A DNA stretch of 64,000 nucleotides, taken from positions 1 through 64,000 of the forward strand of contig JALENY010000007.1 in the NCBI GenBank assembly GCA_022767285.1, given 5' to 3'. This document shows positions 9,238 through 17,528 of the stretch, in pieces (position 1 is the stretch's first letter; each line of letters starts with the position of its first letter). The stretch is from Lachnospiraceae bacterium (GTDB lineage: Bacteria > Bacillota > Clostridia > Lachnospirales > Lachnospiraceae). Under the pieces are notes generated by a model. That model had not been told where the DNA came from. It made no database searches and worked only from the letters and a program-made list of their open reading frames with translations. Made by a program: the position numbers and the translations under genes.

Positions 9238-10242
9238 ATGGAAACAAAAAATAAATCCTTTATTTCCAAAATGACTGAGAGTAGAAATTTTGGCCTGATT
9301 CTGGGTCTGATTGTACTTCTCATTATGGCAAAAATTCTTACACCATCTCTGTATTCATTCAATTCAATTGTGAGCATGCTGCAGAACAACGCGGTATTCG
9401 GTCTGCTTGCAATCGGTGAAATGATGATCATTCTCACAGGTGGTATAGATATTTCAATCGGATCAACATTGTCCCTGACCGGTGTTGTATGCTGCCGTCT
9501 GATGGCTGAGAATCCGAATGTACCGGCAATCGTTTGGGTACTGCTGGCACTTTTGATCGGTGCAGTCTGTGGAGCTTTCAACGGACTTATCGTTGGTTAC
9601 TTTAAGATGGTTCCGATGATTGCAACACTTGGTACCATGTATATATTCCGTGGCTTTTCCTTCCTGTTCTCCGGTGGACAGTGGTGGTTCCCGCATCAGT
9701 TTACAGAAGGATATCAGGCATTTGCGACGCTTCGGATTTTAAAAATCCCGGCAATCCTCTGGATCGTTCTTATAGTGTTTATCCTTGCAGCTCTGTTTCT
9801 TGGTTATACATCCAAAGGCCGCAGAATCTATGCCATCGGTACAAACAAAGAATCATCCAAAATCGCCGGTATCAAAGAAGCAAGAGTTGTATTTCTTGCT
9901 ATGCTGATCTGCGGTATGCTTGCCGGTCTTGCCGGTATGCTTTACACCGCAAACTATGCAACATGCAGCTACTCCATCGGCGAATCTTATGAGATGACTG
10001 CAATCGCTATCTGTATCCTGGGCGGTGTCAGCATCAATGGTGGCCGTGGTAAAGTAGACGGTGTATTTATCGGATTTATCATGATGTCTTTCATTACATA
10101 TTTCATCAGTTTGCTTCCGGGCTTAAGTGTATGGTCAGATGCAATTCAGGGTGCAATCATTATTGCTGCTGTAGTTCTTAACATCTTTACAGAACGCTCT
10201 GCTGCCAAGAGAGCACTGAAGGAAAGGGGTGCTTTAATCTAA
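9238..10242 (+). CDS. Sugar ABC transporter permease 1
   Basis: BPD_transp_2-type permease of about 334 residues with many hydrophobic segments. It carries the GGIDISIGS motif near residue 75 and the late CILGGVSINGGRGKV stretch. A TTG at 9232 overlaps the stop of the ATPase gene; the ATG at 9238 is preferred, though GGGAGGG at 9221-9227 could serve either. It overlaps the next permease by one base (TAATG), showing translational coupling. Two different permeases in one importer is the layout of rhamnose (RhaP/RhaQ) and AI-2 (LsrC/LsrD) systems. Confidence 0.9.
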   Translation: METKNKSFISKMTESRNFGLILGLIVLLIMAKILTPSLYSFNSIVSMLQNNAVFGLLAIGEMMIILTGGIDISIGSTLSLTGVVCCRLMAENPNVPAIVWVLLALLIGAVCGAFNGLIVGYFKMVPMIATLGTMYIFRGFSFLFSGGQWWFPHQFTEGYQAFATLRILKIPAILWIVLIVFILAALFLGYTSKGRRIYAIGTNKESSKIAGIKEARVVFLAMLICGMLAGLAGMLYTANYATCSYSIGESYEMTAIAICILGGVSINGGRGKVDGVFIGFIMMSFITYFISLLPGLSVWSDAIQGAIIIAAVVLNIFTERSAAKRALKERGALI

Positions 10243-11510
10243 TGGGAGAGAATAAATCAAATGTACCTGTTAGAGATCTTACAATCAAACAGGGATTCAA
10301 ACTTTCTAAATTTTTAGTATCCTGGGAAATGGTGCTGGTCTATATCCTGCTTCTGATCAACGTGGTATTGATCGTTGCAAAACCGAATCTTTACTTTTCA
10401 AACGGAACCATTCAGTCGATCATTCAGTCCGGTATGGATGTATGTCCGCTTGTACTCGGTATGATTCTGATCCTGATGCTGGGCGATATCGATGTTTCTG
10501 CAGCATCAACTATGATTTTTGCTTCTATGGTAACCGGCTTGTGCTGTGATACGGGAATGCCGGTGATCATAGCAGTACTGGCAGGTATTCTGGCAGGCGC
10601 ACTCTGTGGAGCGTTTAACGGATTTTTCGTTGCATATGTAGAAATGCCTGCGGTTATTGTTACAATCGCAACACAGATGTTATTCCGCGGTATTGTTAAA
10701 ATTATTCTTGATGTAAACGTACTGAAGAACTTCCCGTCCTTCTATGTATCCATCGCCTGGATGAACTTCTTGGGAATACCTGTTGCTTTGCTCGTTTTCC
10801 TGGTTATGGCTGCCGGATTTGTATTCCTTTTACAGAAATCCAAGTTTGGACGTTCTCTGTATATTATCGGTAATAATCCGACCTGCGCACAGTATTCCGG
10901 TATCAATGTTAAGAAAACAAAATTAACTGTTTTCATTATCATGGGTGCGATGGCAGGTGTGGCTTCCATCTTCTTTGTAGGACGTATGGGAGGCTCCGTA
11001 TCTTCTACGATGGGTACCGGTTATGAGATGACCGCAATTGCTATCTGCGTATTGGGTGGTGTTTCCACCAACGGTGGTAAAGGAAAAGTGTATGGTCCGG
11101 TTATCGCAACCCTGATCATGGCATTCCTTACCTATACTCTGGGTCTTCTGGAAGTGGATGCAAACAGCAGAAAAATCGTTACAGGTTTTATTCTGATCAT
11201 TGCAGTTCTGATTCCGAGTATAAACAGACAGCTTCTTGCGAACCTGAAACTGAAATTTATTTACAAAGGCAATAAGAACGTAGAAGCTCTTAATATTAAG
11301 ACCGCTGCAGAAGTAAAGGCACTGAAAACAGAAATCGATGATGTGAAGAAAGACGGAAAACTGTCTGCAGCAGACAAAGATGCAAAAGTTAAGAAAGCAG
11401 AAGAAAAGATTGCTTCTCTTCAGAAAAAGTGTAAAGAACAGACACAGATCTGGCTGAAAGAGCAGGCAGAAGATGAGAAGAGAGCAAAAGAGCGCTTCAA
11501 CAAAAAATAG
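10242..11510 (+). CDS. Sugar ABC transporter permease 2 with charged C-terminal tail
   Basis: The first 330 or so residues are a BPD_transp_2 permease with LGDIDVSAAST near residue 85 and CVLGGVSTNGGKGKV in the late loop. After the last membrane segment the protein continues for about 90 residues of Lys/Glu/Ala-rich sequence, including EVKALKTEIDDVKKDGK, KVKKAEEKIASLQKK and a last stretch ending RAKERFNKK. This tail is predicted to be cytoplasmic and helical or coiled-coil. Such tails are not normal for this family (total 422 versus about 330 residues). The ATG overlaps the stop of permease 1. Confidence 0.9.
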   Translation: MGENKSNVPVRDLTIKQGFKLSKFLVSWEMVLVYILLLINVVLIVAKPNLYFSNGTIQSIIQSGMDVCPLVLGMILILMLGDIDVSAASTMIFASMVTGLCCDTGMPVIIAVLAGILAGALCGAFNGFFVAYVEMPAVIVTIATQMLFRGIVKIILDVNVLKNFPSFYVSIAWMNFLGIPVALLVFLVMAAGFVFLLQKSKFGRSLYIIGNNPTCAQYSGINVKKTKLTVFIIMGAMAGVASIFFVGRMGGSVSSTMGTGYEMTAIAICVLGGVSTNGGKGKVYGPVIATLIMAFLTYTLGLLEVDANSRKIVTGFILIIAVLIPSINRQLLANLKLKFIYKGNKNVEALNIKTAAEVKALKTEIDDVKKDGKLSAADKDAKVKKAEEKIASLQKKCKEQTQIWLKEQAEDEKRAKERFNKK

Positions 11511-11522
11511 TTTTAAAGAATG

Positions 11523-11542
11523 TAAACAGTGAAAACTGTTTA
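11523..11542 (+). other. Stem-loop before the second binding-protein gene
   Basis: TAAACAGT (11523-11530) pairs with ACTGTTTA (11535-11542) around a GAAA tetraloop. It occupies the same position, between permease and binding-protein genes, as the hairpin at 1271. Confidence 0.55.
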
Positions 11543-11567
11543 TATATAAAAAAAGGAGGAAAAAGAA

Positions 11568-12764
11568 ATGAAAAACTGGAAAAAACTGGTTGCACTTGGA
11601 ATTAGTGCAGTAATGCTCGTATCCATGATCGGATGCAGCAAAACAGAGGCTCCTGCAGAGGACGCAGCTACCGAGGGAGATGCAGCTGAAAGCGATGCAT
11701 CTGATGCTCCCGCATCAAGCGATTCACTGGAAGGCACACATGTATTCATGTTCAAATCCACAGGTAACTCCTTTGGTGACCTTATGTATGAAGGTTTCTC
11801 AGAGTACATGGAAGGTAAAGGCGAGAAAACCGCTTACAAATCCCCGGCTGAGACAACAGTAGCTGCACAGGTTCAGATGCTTGACGAGCTGATTACTCAG
11901 AAAGTTGCTTCTATCACAATTTCCACAAACGGCGATGCTGGTTATGATGAAGTTTTCAAGAAAGCAAAAGATGCTGGAATCCCGATTGTATCTGTAGACT
12001 CCGAAGCTAACCCGGAATATCGAATCTGCCATATCAATCAGGCTGAAACTCAGGATATCGGTTCTTACCTGGTACAGGCTGCTGTTCTGATCACACTTGG
12101 CGTTGATTATCCGGAAGAAGGAACTATGGAAGATGCTGTTAAAGCTGAACTGGCTAACTACTCTGGCGATGAGATCGTATTAGGTGTCCTTTCTGCTTCA
12201 ATCGATACACCGGTTCAGAACAGCTGGATTGCAGCTATGGAAGTTGAGCTTGCAAAAGATTTCTATGCAGGCAAAGTAAGCCCGAATCTTGACAAAAAAT
12301 ATGGAAATGATGACTTAACAGAGTCCACAACTCAGGCTCAGGCATTCATCGCTGAGAACAAAGTTGACTGTATTATTTCCCCGACTACTGTTGGTATTGC
12401 AGCAGCTGGTCAGGCTCTGAAATCTTCAGGCAGCGAAATCAGACTGACAGGTCTTGGCCTTCCGTCCGAGATGCAGTCCTTCATGCCTGGAACAGCTGAT
12501 GATGATGCTTTTGCTTCTGTATGCCCGTACATGATGCTGTGGGATGTTATCCATCTTGGAGCAACTGCTGGCGCAGCTACATATGCAGCAGTTAATGATG
12601 GATTTACAGGTGAAGTAGGAACATCCTTCGAAATGGATGCATTCCGTGATTATGAACCTGAAACATACGAAGCTTACCAGAGTGGCGATGGTACTGCAGT
12701 ACTTGCCGGTACTCCGTACATCTTCTACAAAGGCAATATGGCTGAATGGATTCCGGTACTGTAG
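11568..12764 (+). CDS. Sugar-binding lipoprotein of second importer (RhaS/LsrB-like)
   Basis: This 398-residue protein has a lipoprotein signal (lipobox SMIGC, Cys23), a 30-residue Ala/Asp/Glu/Ser linker and a periplasmic-binding type 1 fold. It shares PTTVG, TGLGLPSEM and CPYM-WD with the orphan binding protein at 5472, so the two are paralogues. GGAGG lies 7-8 bases before the ATG. As the last gene of the importer operon, behind a hairpin and before a terminator, it is probably the most abundant product. Substrate is likely rhamnose or a related deoxysugar, from context only. Confidence 0.9.
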   Translation: MKNWKKLVALGISAVMLVSMIGCSKTEAPAEDAATEGDAAESDASDAPASSDSLEGTHVFMFKSTGNSFGDLMYEGFSEYMEGKGEKTAYKSPAETTVAAQVQMLDELITQKVASITISTNGDAGYDEVFKKAKDAGIPIVSVDSEANPEYRICHINQAETQDIGSYLVQAAVLITLGVDYPEEGTMEDAVKAELANYSGDEIVLGVLSASIDTPVQNSWIAAMEVELAKDFYAGKVSPNLDKKYGNDDLTESTTQAQAFIAENKVDCIISPTTVGIAAAGQALKSSGSEIRLTGLGLPSEMQSFMPGTADDDAFASVCPYMMLWDVIHLGATAGAATYAAVNDGFTGEVGTSFEMDAFRDYEPETYEAYQSGDGTAVLAGTPYIFYKGNMAEWIPVL

Positions 12765-12824
12765 TATTGACAAATATGTCGTATACAAGACGGATTGCAT
12801 TTGTTAAAATGATTCGGTGAAAAA

Positions 12825-12867
12825 GCGGGAGATAATTCTTTATGAGGGATTATCTCCCGCATTCTTT
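12825..12867 (+). terminator. Terminator after second importer operon
   Basis: GCGGGAGATAA (12825-12835) pairs with TTATCTCCCGC (12850-12860), followed by a weak T-rich stretch (ATTCTTTA). Confidence 0.75.
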
Positions 12868-12917
12868 AGACTGCATAACCTGCCGCGACAGGATTTGGGA
12901 GAGCAGCTGCTGATGTA

Positions 12918-12946
12918 ATGACAGTGTCAGTGTATTAATGTATAAG
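12918..12946 (+). promoter_or_regulatory. Promoter of second AraC-type regulator
   Basis: ATGACA (12918-12923), 17-base spacer, TATAAG (12941-12946); each box matches consensus at five of six positions. It is 31 bases before the start codon at 12978. Confidence 0.6.
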
Positions 12947-12977
12947 TTTTTTTGTAATAGTGCAGAACGGAGAATCT

Positions 12978-13961
12978 ATGAATGCGGAATTGCTCAATAC
13001 TTTACGAAAAATAACCGATGAAGAACAGCGGATCCTGGATGGAAATGCAGAAGTGGAAAAAAATCTTTATACCTCCGAACGGGAATTTACTGTAGACAGC
13101 AAAAAGATGCTGGCGGAAGAACAGTTGATCACCATACGAACTCACACGCGGTTTATTTATTTCCCTGAACATCGACATAATTATGTAGAAGTGATTTATG
13201 TGCTGAATGGCTCTGTCACCAATATAATAGGTGGGAAAGAAGTAGTGGTGAAAAAAGGGGAATTGCTGTTCCTGAATCAATATACAAAGCATGCGATTCT
13301 ACCTGCCGGGGAATCGGATATTGTAGTGAATTTTATTATCCTTCCGGAATTTTTCGATGTTGCATCAGAGATGATCGGTAAAGATAACGTGCTGGCAGAT
13401 TTTCTGGTAAATATTTTGCGGCGGAATCAGGAACAGGGAGAATACCTGCATTTTAAGGTATCAGATGTACTTCAGGTGCAGAATCTTCTGGAAAATATGA
13501 TTTATTCTCTTGTGCACGATCAGGAATATGATCGGATTATCAACCAGACCACCATGGGACTGGTCTTTTTGTATTTATTGGATTCGGTTCCATATGCGGA
13601 GACCCGAATACCAAATCAGTATGAAAATATGGTAGTTATGACTGCCTTGAAATATATTGAACAGCAGTATCGCACTGCAACATTAACCCATCTCTGTGAT
13701 GAAATTCACCAGCCCATCCATACCCTGAGCAAGTTGCTTAAGAACAATACCGGCTGTACGTTTAAAGAACTGCTGCAGAGAAAACGCCTTAGCAAGGCAG
13801 TGGAGCTCATCTGCGATACAGACCTGCCGGTTAATGATATCATAGCGGCGGTGGGATATGAAAATAACAGTTACTTCCATCGAATTTTCAAAGATCGGTA
13901 TCACATGACACCGAGAGCTTTTCGACTGGAAAATAAGAAGAAAGATCAGGTGCGGATCTGA
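12978..13961 (+). CDS. AraC-family transcriptional regulator with cupin sensor domain
   Basis: This 327-residue protein has a cupin-like domain in the N-terminal half (PEHRHNYVEVIYVLNGS, with typical metal- or sugar-pocket histidines). The C-terminal AraC helix-turn-helix pair contains DIIAAVGYENNSYFHRIFK and ends YHMTPRAFR. GGAG with 5-base spacing picks the ATG at 12978 over a GTG at 12960. Such proteins often sit beside rhamnose or rhamnogalacturonan loci, so it is a candidate second regulator for the block upstream. Its last 28 bases form one copy of the direct repeat that flanks the subtilase gene. Confidence 0.9.
   Translation: MNAELLNTLRKITDEEQRILDGNAEVEKNLYTSEREFTVDSKKMLAEEQLITIRTHTRFIYFPEHRHNYVEVIYVLNGSVTNIIGGKEVVVKKGELLFLNQYTKHAILPAGESDIVVNFIILPEFFDVASEMIGKDNVLADFLVNILRRNQEQGEYLHFKVSDVLQVQNLLENMIYSLVHDQEYDRIINQTTMGLVFLYLLDSVPYAETRIPNQYENMVVMTALKYIEQQYRTATLTHLCDEIHQPIHTLSKLLKNNTGCTFKELLQRKRLSKAVELICDTDLPVNDIIAAVGYENNSYFHRIFKDRYHMTPRAFRLENKKKDQVRI
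13934..13961 (+). repeat. 28-bp direct repeat, copy 1 (3' end of araC gene)
   Basis: A 28-base sequence beginning TAAGAAGAAAG and ending GCGGATCTGA, including the araC stop codon, recurs without mismatch at 17048-17075. The two copies bracket the subtilase gene. Confidence 0.9.
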
Positions 13962-14051
13962 GAAAATGGTGAGCGTAATGACAGGCGGAATCATCGACGA
14001 AAACGGTCAGTATTACACTTCGGTTCAAAGCGGTGTCCCGGGTGCGGAAGG

Positions 14052-16967
14052 ATGCTGCAGACCCGGGAAACTCAGACATTTGAGAACAGCAGGGAAAATA
14101 CGATAGAAAAAAAGAATATTAGAAAAAAGAAAAAGCCCCGCGGGAAGGCTGTAATTATCGTACTCTGCATGCTTTTTCTCTGCTGTGCCGCTGTGGGCGG
14201 ACTTTTCCTGATGAAGAGTTTATTATTCGGAAACAGTGAGAAAGAGCAATCACGGGAGGCATTTTATCGTGGTTTTTCGGAGGACGAAATCGAATACGAA
14301 GAGGAAATGCGTTTTGTTGATTCCCGTCTGCTTCTTACGGCAGCCGATGATACTCCTTATACCGAAGTCGAAAAGCTGATAAAAGAAATAAATGCGGAAA
14401 TCATCGGATACATACCGCTGACCGGGGATTATCAGATACTTTTTAACGAGAAGAAGAGTTATAGGGAACTTCTTCAGGCTGCCCAGGAACTGACTGCTTC
14501 CGGAAAAGCTGTGGTAGCGATTCCGGAATATGTGATACAGGCAAAAGGAAGTTCCGTGGCTTACACCACAGACCCCTGGGTGCCGTCTTCGGAACCGAAA
14601 GATAAATCCGGTGGAAAATGGAATATATATGATCCGGATGGGGCAAATTGGTGGGCGGAAGCTATTCTGATGCCGAAAGTATGGAGTATGGATCAGGAAT
14701 TTGCGCCTGTCCATGTGGGATTGATTGATGCCTATTTTGACAGCGGAAATCAGGATCTGGCTTCAGCTTTTGCGGCAGATGGAATCATCGGGCAGGACGG
14801 TATCAACGTGAGCAGTCTCTATGCGAATGCAAAACAGGCAGAGCAGGAAGGACAGAAGAAGGAATATTCATCCGGCACAGTAGCTCATGGAACTGTAGAT
14901 GCCGGCATTATCGCCGCGAGAAACAATGGGTCCGGAATCTGCGGCATCAGTCAGAATGCGGTATTATATGGGGTTTCTCTGTATGGAAATTCAGAAATGT
15001 GGAATATCTCCGTTATGAGCCTGAAGTACGGGATCGCAGTTCTGCTGGAAAAGGATGTGAAGGTCATCAATATATCCATGGGCGATGAGATGCTCATTTT
15101 CGCATCTCAGCAGGAAGCTTCCGGGAATGACAGCAGAACGCAGGCGGCGTTGGAAACATTGCAGATAGAAAGCCGTTCCATGGAATCCTTCCTGAAACGA
15201 TGCCTGGAAAAATACGACTTTCTTATCACGAAATCGGCGGGAAATACCAGCGGTTATGATTATGTACAGGTTGAACCCGATGAAGAATATCCTTATGGCT
15301 ACCGATCAGCGATCAGCTCCGATCCGCAGGAAAACCGGATAAAAGAAAGATGTGATGCAAAATATGATATTTTCGGAGCAATTACGGGTGCGGAAGTTGC
15401 GGAACATATCCTGATGGTTGGAGCTGTAGACCTGGAGCGGAACACGTACACGGAATCTTCGGCACCGACCGATACCGTCGGATCAATGCCGTCCAATGCG
15501 GTGACGGATACGACTGTCGACAATGGATCTTCCCGTCGTTCACAGTGGTATGAATTCGGGATTACGGATTTTAGCAATACCGGGAGTCGTGTTGATCTCT
15601 ATGCGCCTGGGGGATCTATCAAACAAAACGGGGAAACAACCGGGGTTCAGATATTAAGTACTTATCCGGCGGAGGAAACCGGCTACATGCAGGGAACCTC
15701 ACAGGCGGCGCCGATGGCAGCGGGGACAGCTGCGCTGATCTGGGGAATAAACCCGTCACTGTCAGCAACACAGGTGCGTCAGATCATGCTCTCATCCGCA
15801 GAAGACCGGCTGCAGGGCGGAGATCATTATTCCTTCCTGAATGCATATGCGGCAGTTCTGAAAGCACGGGAGTCGAAGGCACAAGCCGTGAACCGGACAG
15901 AACAGCGTGCGCTTTTGCTTGGATATGCCTATATCCTGGAAAAAGAAGACGGAGAGTTCGGTATTGAGCTGATTGATGCTGAAATAACGATTATCAGCAA
16001 GGTAGACGGTACACAGCAGATTGTGGAACTGGAGCCGGATAAAACATTCTCACTTTTCCTGGATAAAGGGGAATACATCATAAAAGCACGGGCGGAAAAT
16101 TATCCGGATACAACGACAAGTATTATCATTAATGATGAAAAGACATATTTTGTACCTGTTTTGCTGGAAGATGAATACAAACTGATACTGACTTCCGATC
16201 TGGATCCGGAAGAGAGGACCATCGGTGATATTACGTTTTCCTGGGATTCCGGTTATGACAGTCAGACTGGAGCATATGGAAGTATTTCAATTACTCAGGA
16301 CGGGCGGACGACTCTTTTTGTCACAAAAAGTAAATTGGACGCCTATATTGTAACAAATGGATCGGATGTGTTCTATTCCACCAGTGATTCCGGCAATGAA
16401 GGGACGGTATACCGGACAACGATCACAGCGGAAGGGGGGAATGACGGGGAGCAGGAACTGTTTCATACGAATATTGATATTCATTTCTGTCTTTCCGGTT
16501 ATTATAACGGGAAACTTTATTACATAAAGGAAATTGATCCGGGAACATTTTATTCCTATGATCTTGTGACGGAGGAGCATCAGCAGCTGGTTGAAAACAC
16601 AACACATGCCATGCGGAAAAATCAGTATTTTTATCTGACGTCATATTCCGGTTCCGCGTGGTATCCGGGAACGCTGAGAGTATACGATACAGAGAAAGGT
16701 ACAACGTCTGTTATCAGTGACAACTTCTGCCTGGTCGGACCGGTAGAAAATGCAGAAACGCACATTTATTATATTGAATACATTGGTGAACCGGATATTT
16801 TTTCCATGCCGGTAAGCATTACCGTTAAGCGTTGTCTGCCGGATGGGAGCGAATCGGAGACTGTCATCGGTGAACTTAAGGTTACCTCCATTCAGGAAAT
16901 GACATCAGATGGCATCACATATATGGATGAGAACGGCAATGCACACACGGAAATATTTCCTGAGTAA
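14052..16967 (+). CDS. Membrane-anchored subtilisin-like serine protease with C-terminal beta domain
   Basis: This is a 971-residue protein with a basic N-terminal cytoplasmic tail and one membrane segment (about residues 33-59), so the rest lies outside. The S8 peptidase domain (about 170-620) has a complete catalytic set: Asp226 in VGLIDAYF, His279 in VAHGTVDAG, oxyanion Asn398 in SAGNTSG and Ser550 in QGTSQAAPMAAG. The last 350 residues are beta-rich, with many Tyr and Asp, and resemble a DUF5050/propeller-like sensor domain. No clear ribosome-binding site precedes the ATG at 14052. It stands alone between two 28-bp direct repeats. Target unknown; a surface-processing protease is likely. 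Confidence 0.85.
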   Translation: MLQTRETQTFENSRENTIEKKNIRKKKKPRGKAVIIVLCMLFLCCAAVGGLFLMKSLLFGNSEKEQSREAFYRGFSEDEIEYEEEMRFVDSRLLLTAADDTPYTEVEKLIKEINAEIIGYIPLTGDYQILFNEKKSYRELLQAAQELTASGKAVVAIPEYVIQAKGSSVAYTTDPWVPSSEPKDKSGGKWNIYDPDGANWWAEAILMPKVWSMDQEFAPVHVGLIDAYFDSGNQDLASAFAADGIIGQDGINVSSLYANAKQAEQEGQKKEYSSGTVAHGTVDAGIIAARNNGSGICGISQNAVLYGVSLYGNSEMWNISVMSLKYGIAVLLEKDVKVINISMGDEMLIFASQQEASGNDSRTQAALETLQIESRSMESFLKRCLEKYDFLITKSAGNTSGYDYVQVEPDEEYPYGYRSAISSDPQENRIKERCDAKYDIFGAITGAEVAEHILMVGAVDLERNTYTESSAPTDTVGSMPSNAVTDTTVDNGSSRRSQWYEFGITDFSNTGSRVDLYAPGGSIKQNGETTGVQILSTYPAEETGYMQGTSQAAPMAAGTAALIWGINPSLSATQVRQIMLSSAEDRLQGGDHYSFLNAYAAVLKARESKAQAVNRTEQRALLLGYAYILEKEDGEFGIELIDAEITIISKVDGTQQIVELEPDKTFSLFLDKGEYIIKARAENYPDTTTSIIINDEKTYFVPVLLEDEYKLILTSDLDPEERTIGDITFSWDSGYDSQTGAYGSISITQDGRTTLFVTKSKLDAYIVTNGSDVFYSTSDSGNEGTVYRTTITAEGGNDGEQELFHTNIDIHFCLSGYYNGKLYYIKEIDPGTFYSYDLVTEEHQQLVENTTHAMRKNQYFYLTSYSGSAWYPGTLRVYDTEKGTTSVISDNFCLVGPVENAETHIYYIEYIGEPDIFSMPVSITVKRCLPDGSESETVIGELKVTSIQEMTSDGITYMDENGNAHTEIFPE

Positions 16968-17047
16968 TATGGCCGCATGAGAATATTATGGATATTCATA
17001 AAGTAACTTCTCATACCTCGATCCGGAAAAGAAATTATTCTTCTTGG

Positions 17048-17075
17048 TAAGAAGAAAGATCAGGTGCGGATCTGA
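17048..17075 (+). repeat. 28-bp direct repeat, copy 2
   Basis: Exact copy of 13934-13961, 3,114 bases away, in non-coding DNA. Bases outside the 28 do not match on the left; on the right a few A-rich bases are similar. Confidence 0.9.
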
Positions 17076-17240
17076 AAAAATAACTTTCGATTCAATAACA
17101 TATTGAGAAATAATCATGCCCTTTAACATTTATTAATACTCGTTCAGCCAATGACGGAATCATTACATAGAATTCGTATAATCTATATAATAATGTCGCC
17201 GGACTTGATAATAAAAATCATTTCTGCTATATTATTGATG

Positions 17241-17432
17241 TAGGGGTCAAAAGCATTTGACCCCATGATGCCTTTGGATTTTTCCGCGCTTTGCGCTCCC
17301 AAAATCCGAAAAACATTCGAAATCCGCTCATTTTTCTTTGAAAAATGGCTACTTTCTCATGTTTAGCGGGTCCCAAAGTCATGAATTTTCATGCAAGCAT
17401 GAAAATCATGACCTTTTGACCCTGGCATCATA
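17241..17432. repeat. Multi-hairpin palindromic element
   Basis: About 190 bases hold four successive hairpins: GGGGTCAA/TTGACCCC (17243-17264); GGATTTT/AAAATCC with an inner GCGC/GCGC (17276-17307); CATTTTTC/GAAAAATG (17329-17347); and a 16-bp near-perfect stem with a 2-base loop (17378-17412). Its ends can also pair at distance (17244-17252 with 17414-17422; 17265-17272 with 17424-17431). No open reading frame fits. It may be a MITE-like repeat or a structured RNA. The rest of the 16968-17528 gap shows nothing clear apart from repeat copy 2. Confidence 0.7.
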
Positions 17433-17528
17433 TTAACTAGGAAATGATATCGGGATTTCAGGAATAAAAACACAGAGGAATCTTCAGGTATCATAAAATG
17501 AATCGATGCAAATAAGGGAGATCTTGCT

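Noticed and set aside
13966..14106. Small frame of 46 codons between araC and subtilase
   Set aside because: Overlaps the subtilase start in another frame, has only a weak ribosome-binding site and no recognisable features.
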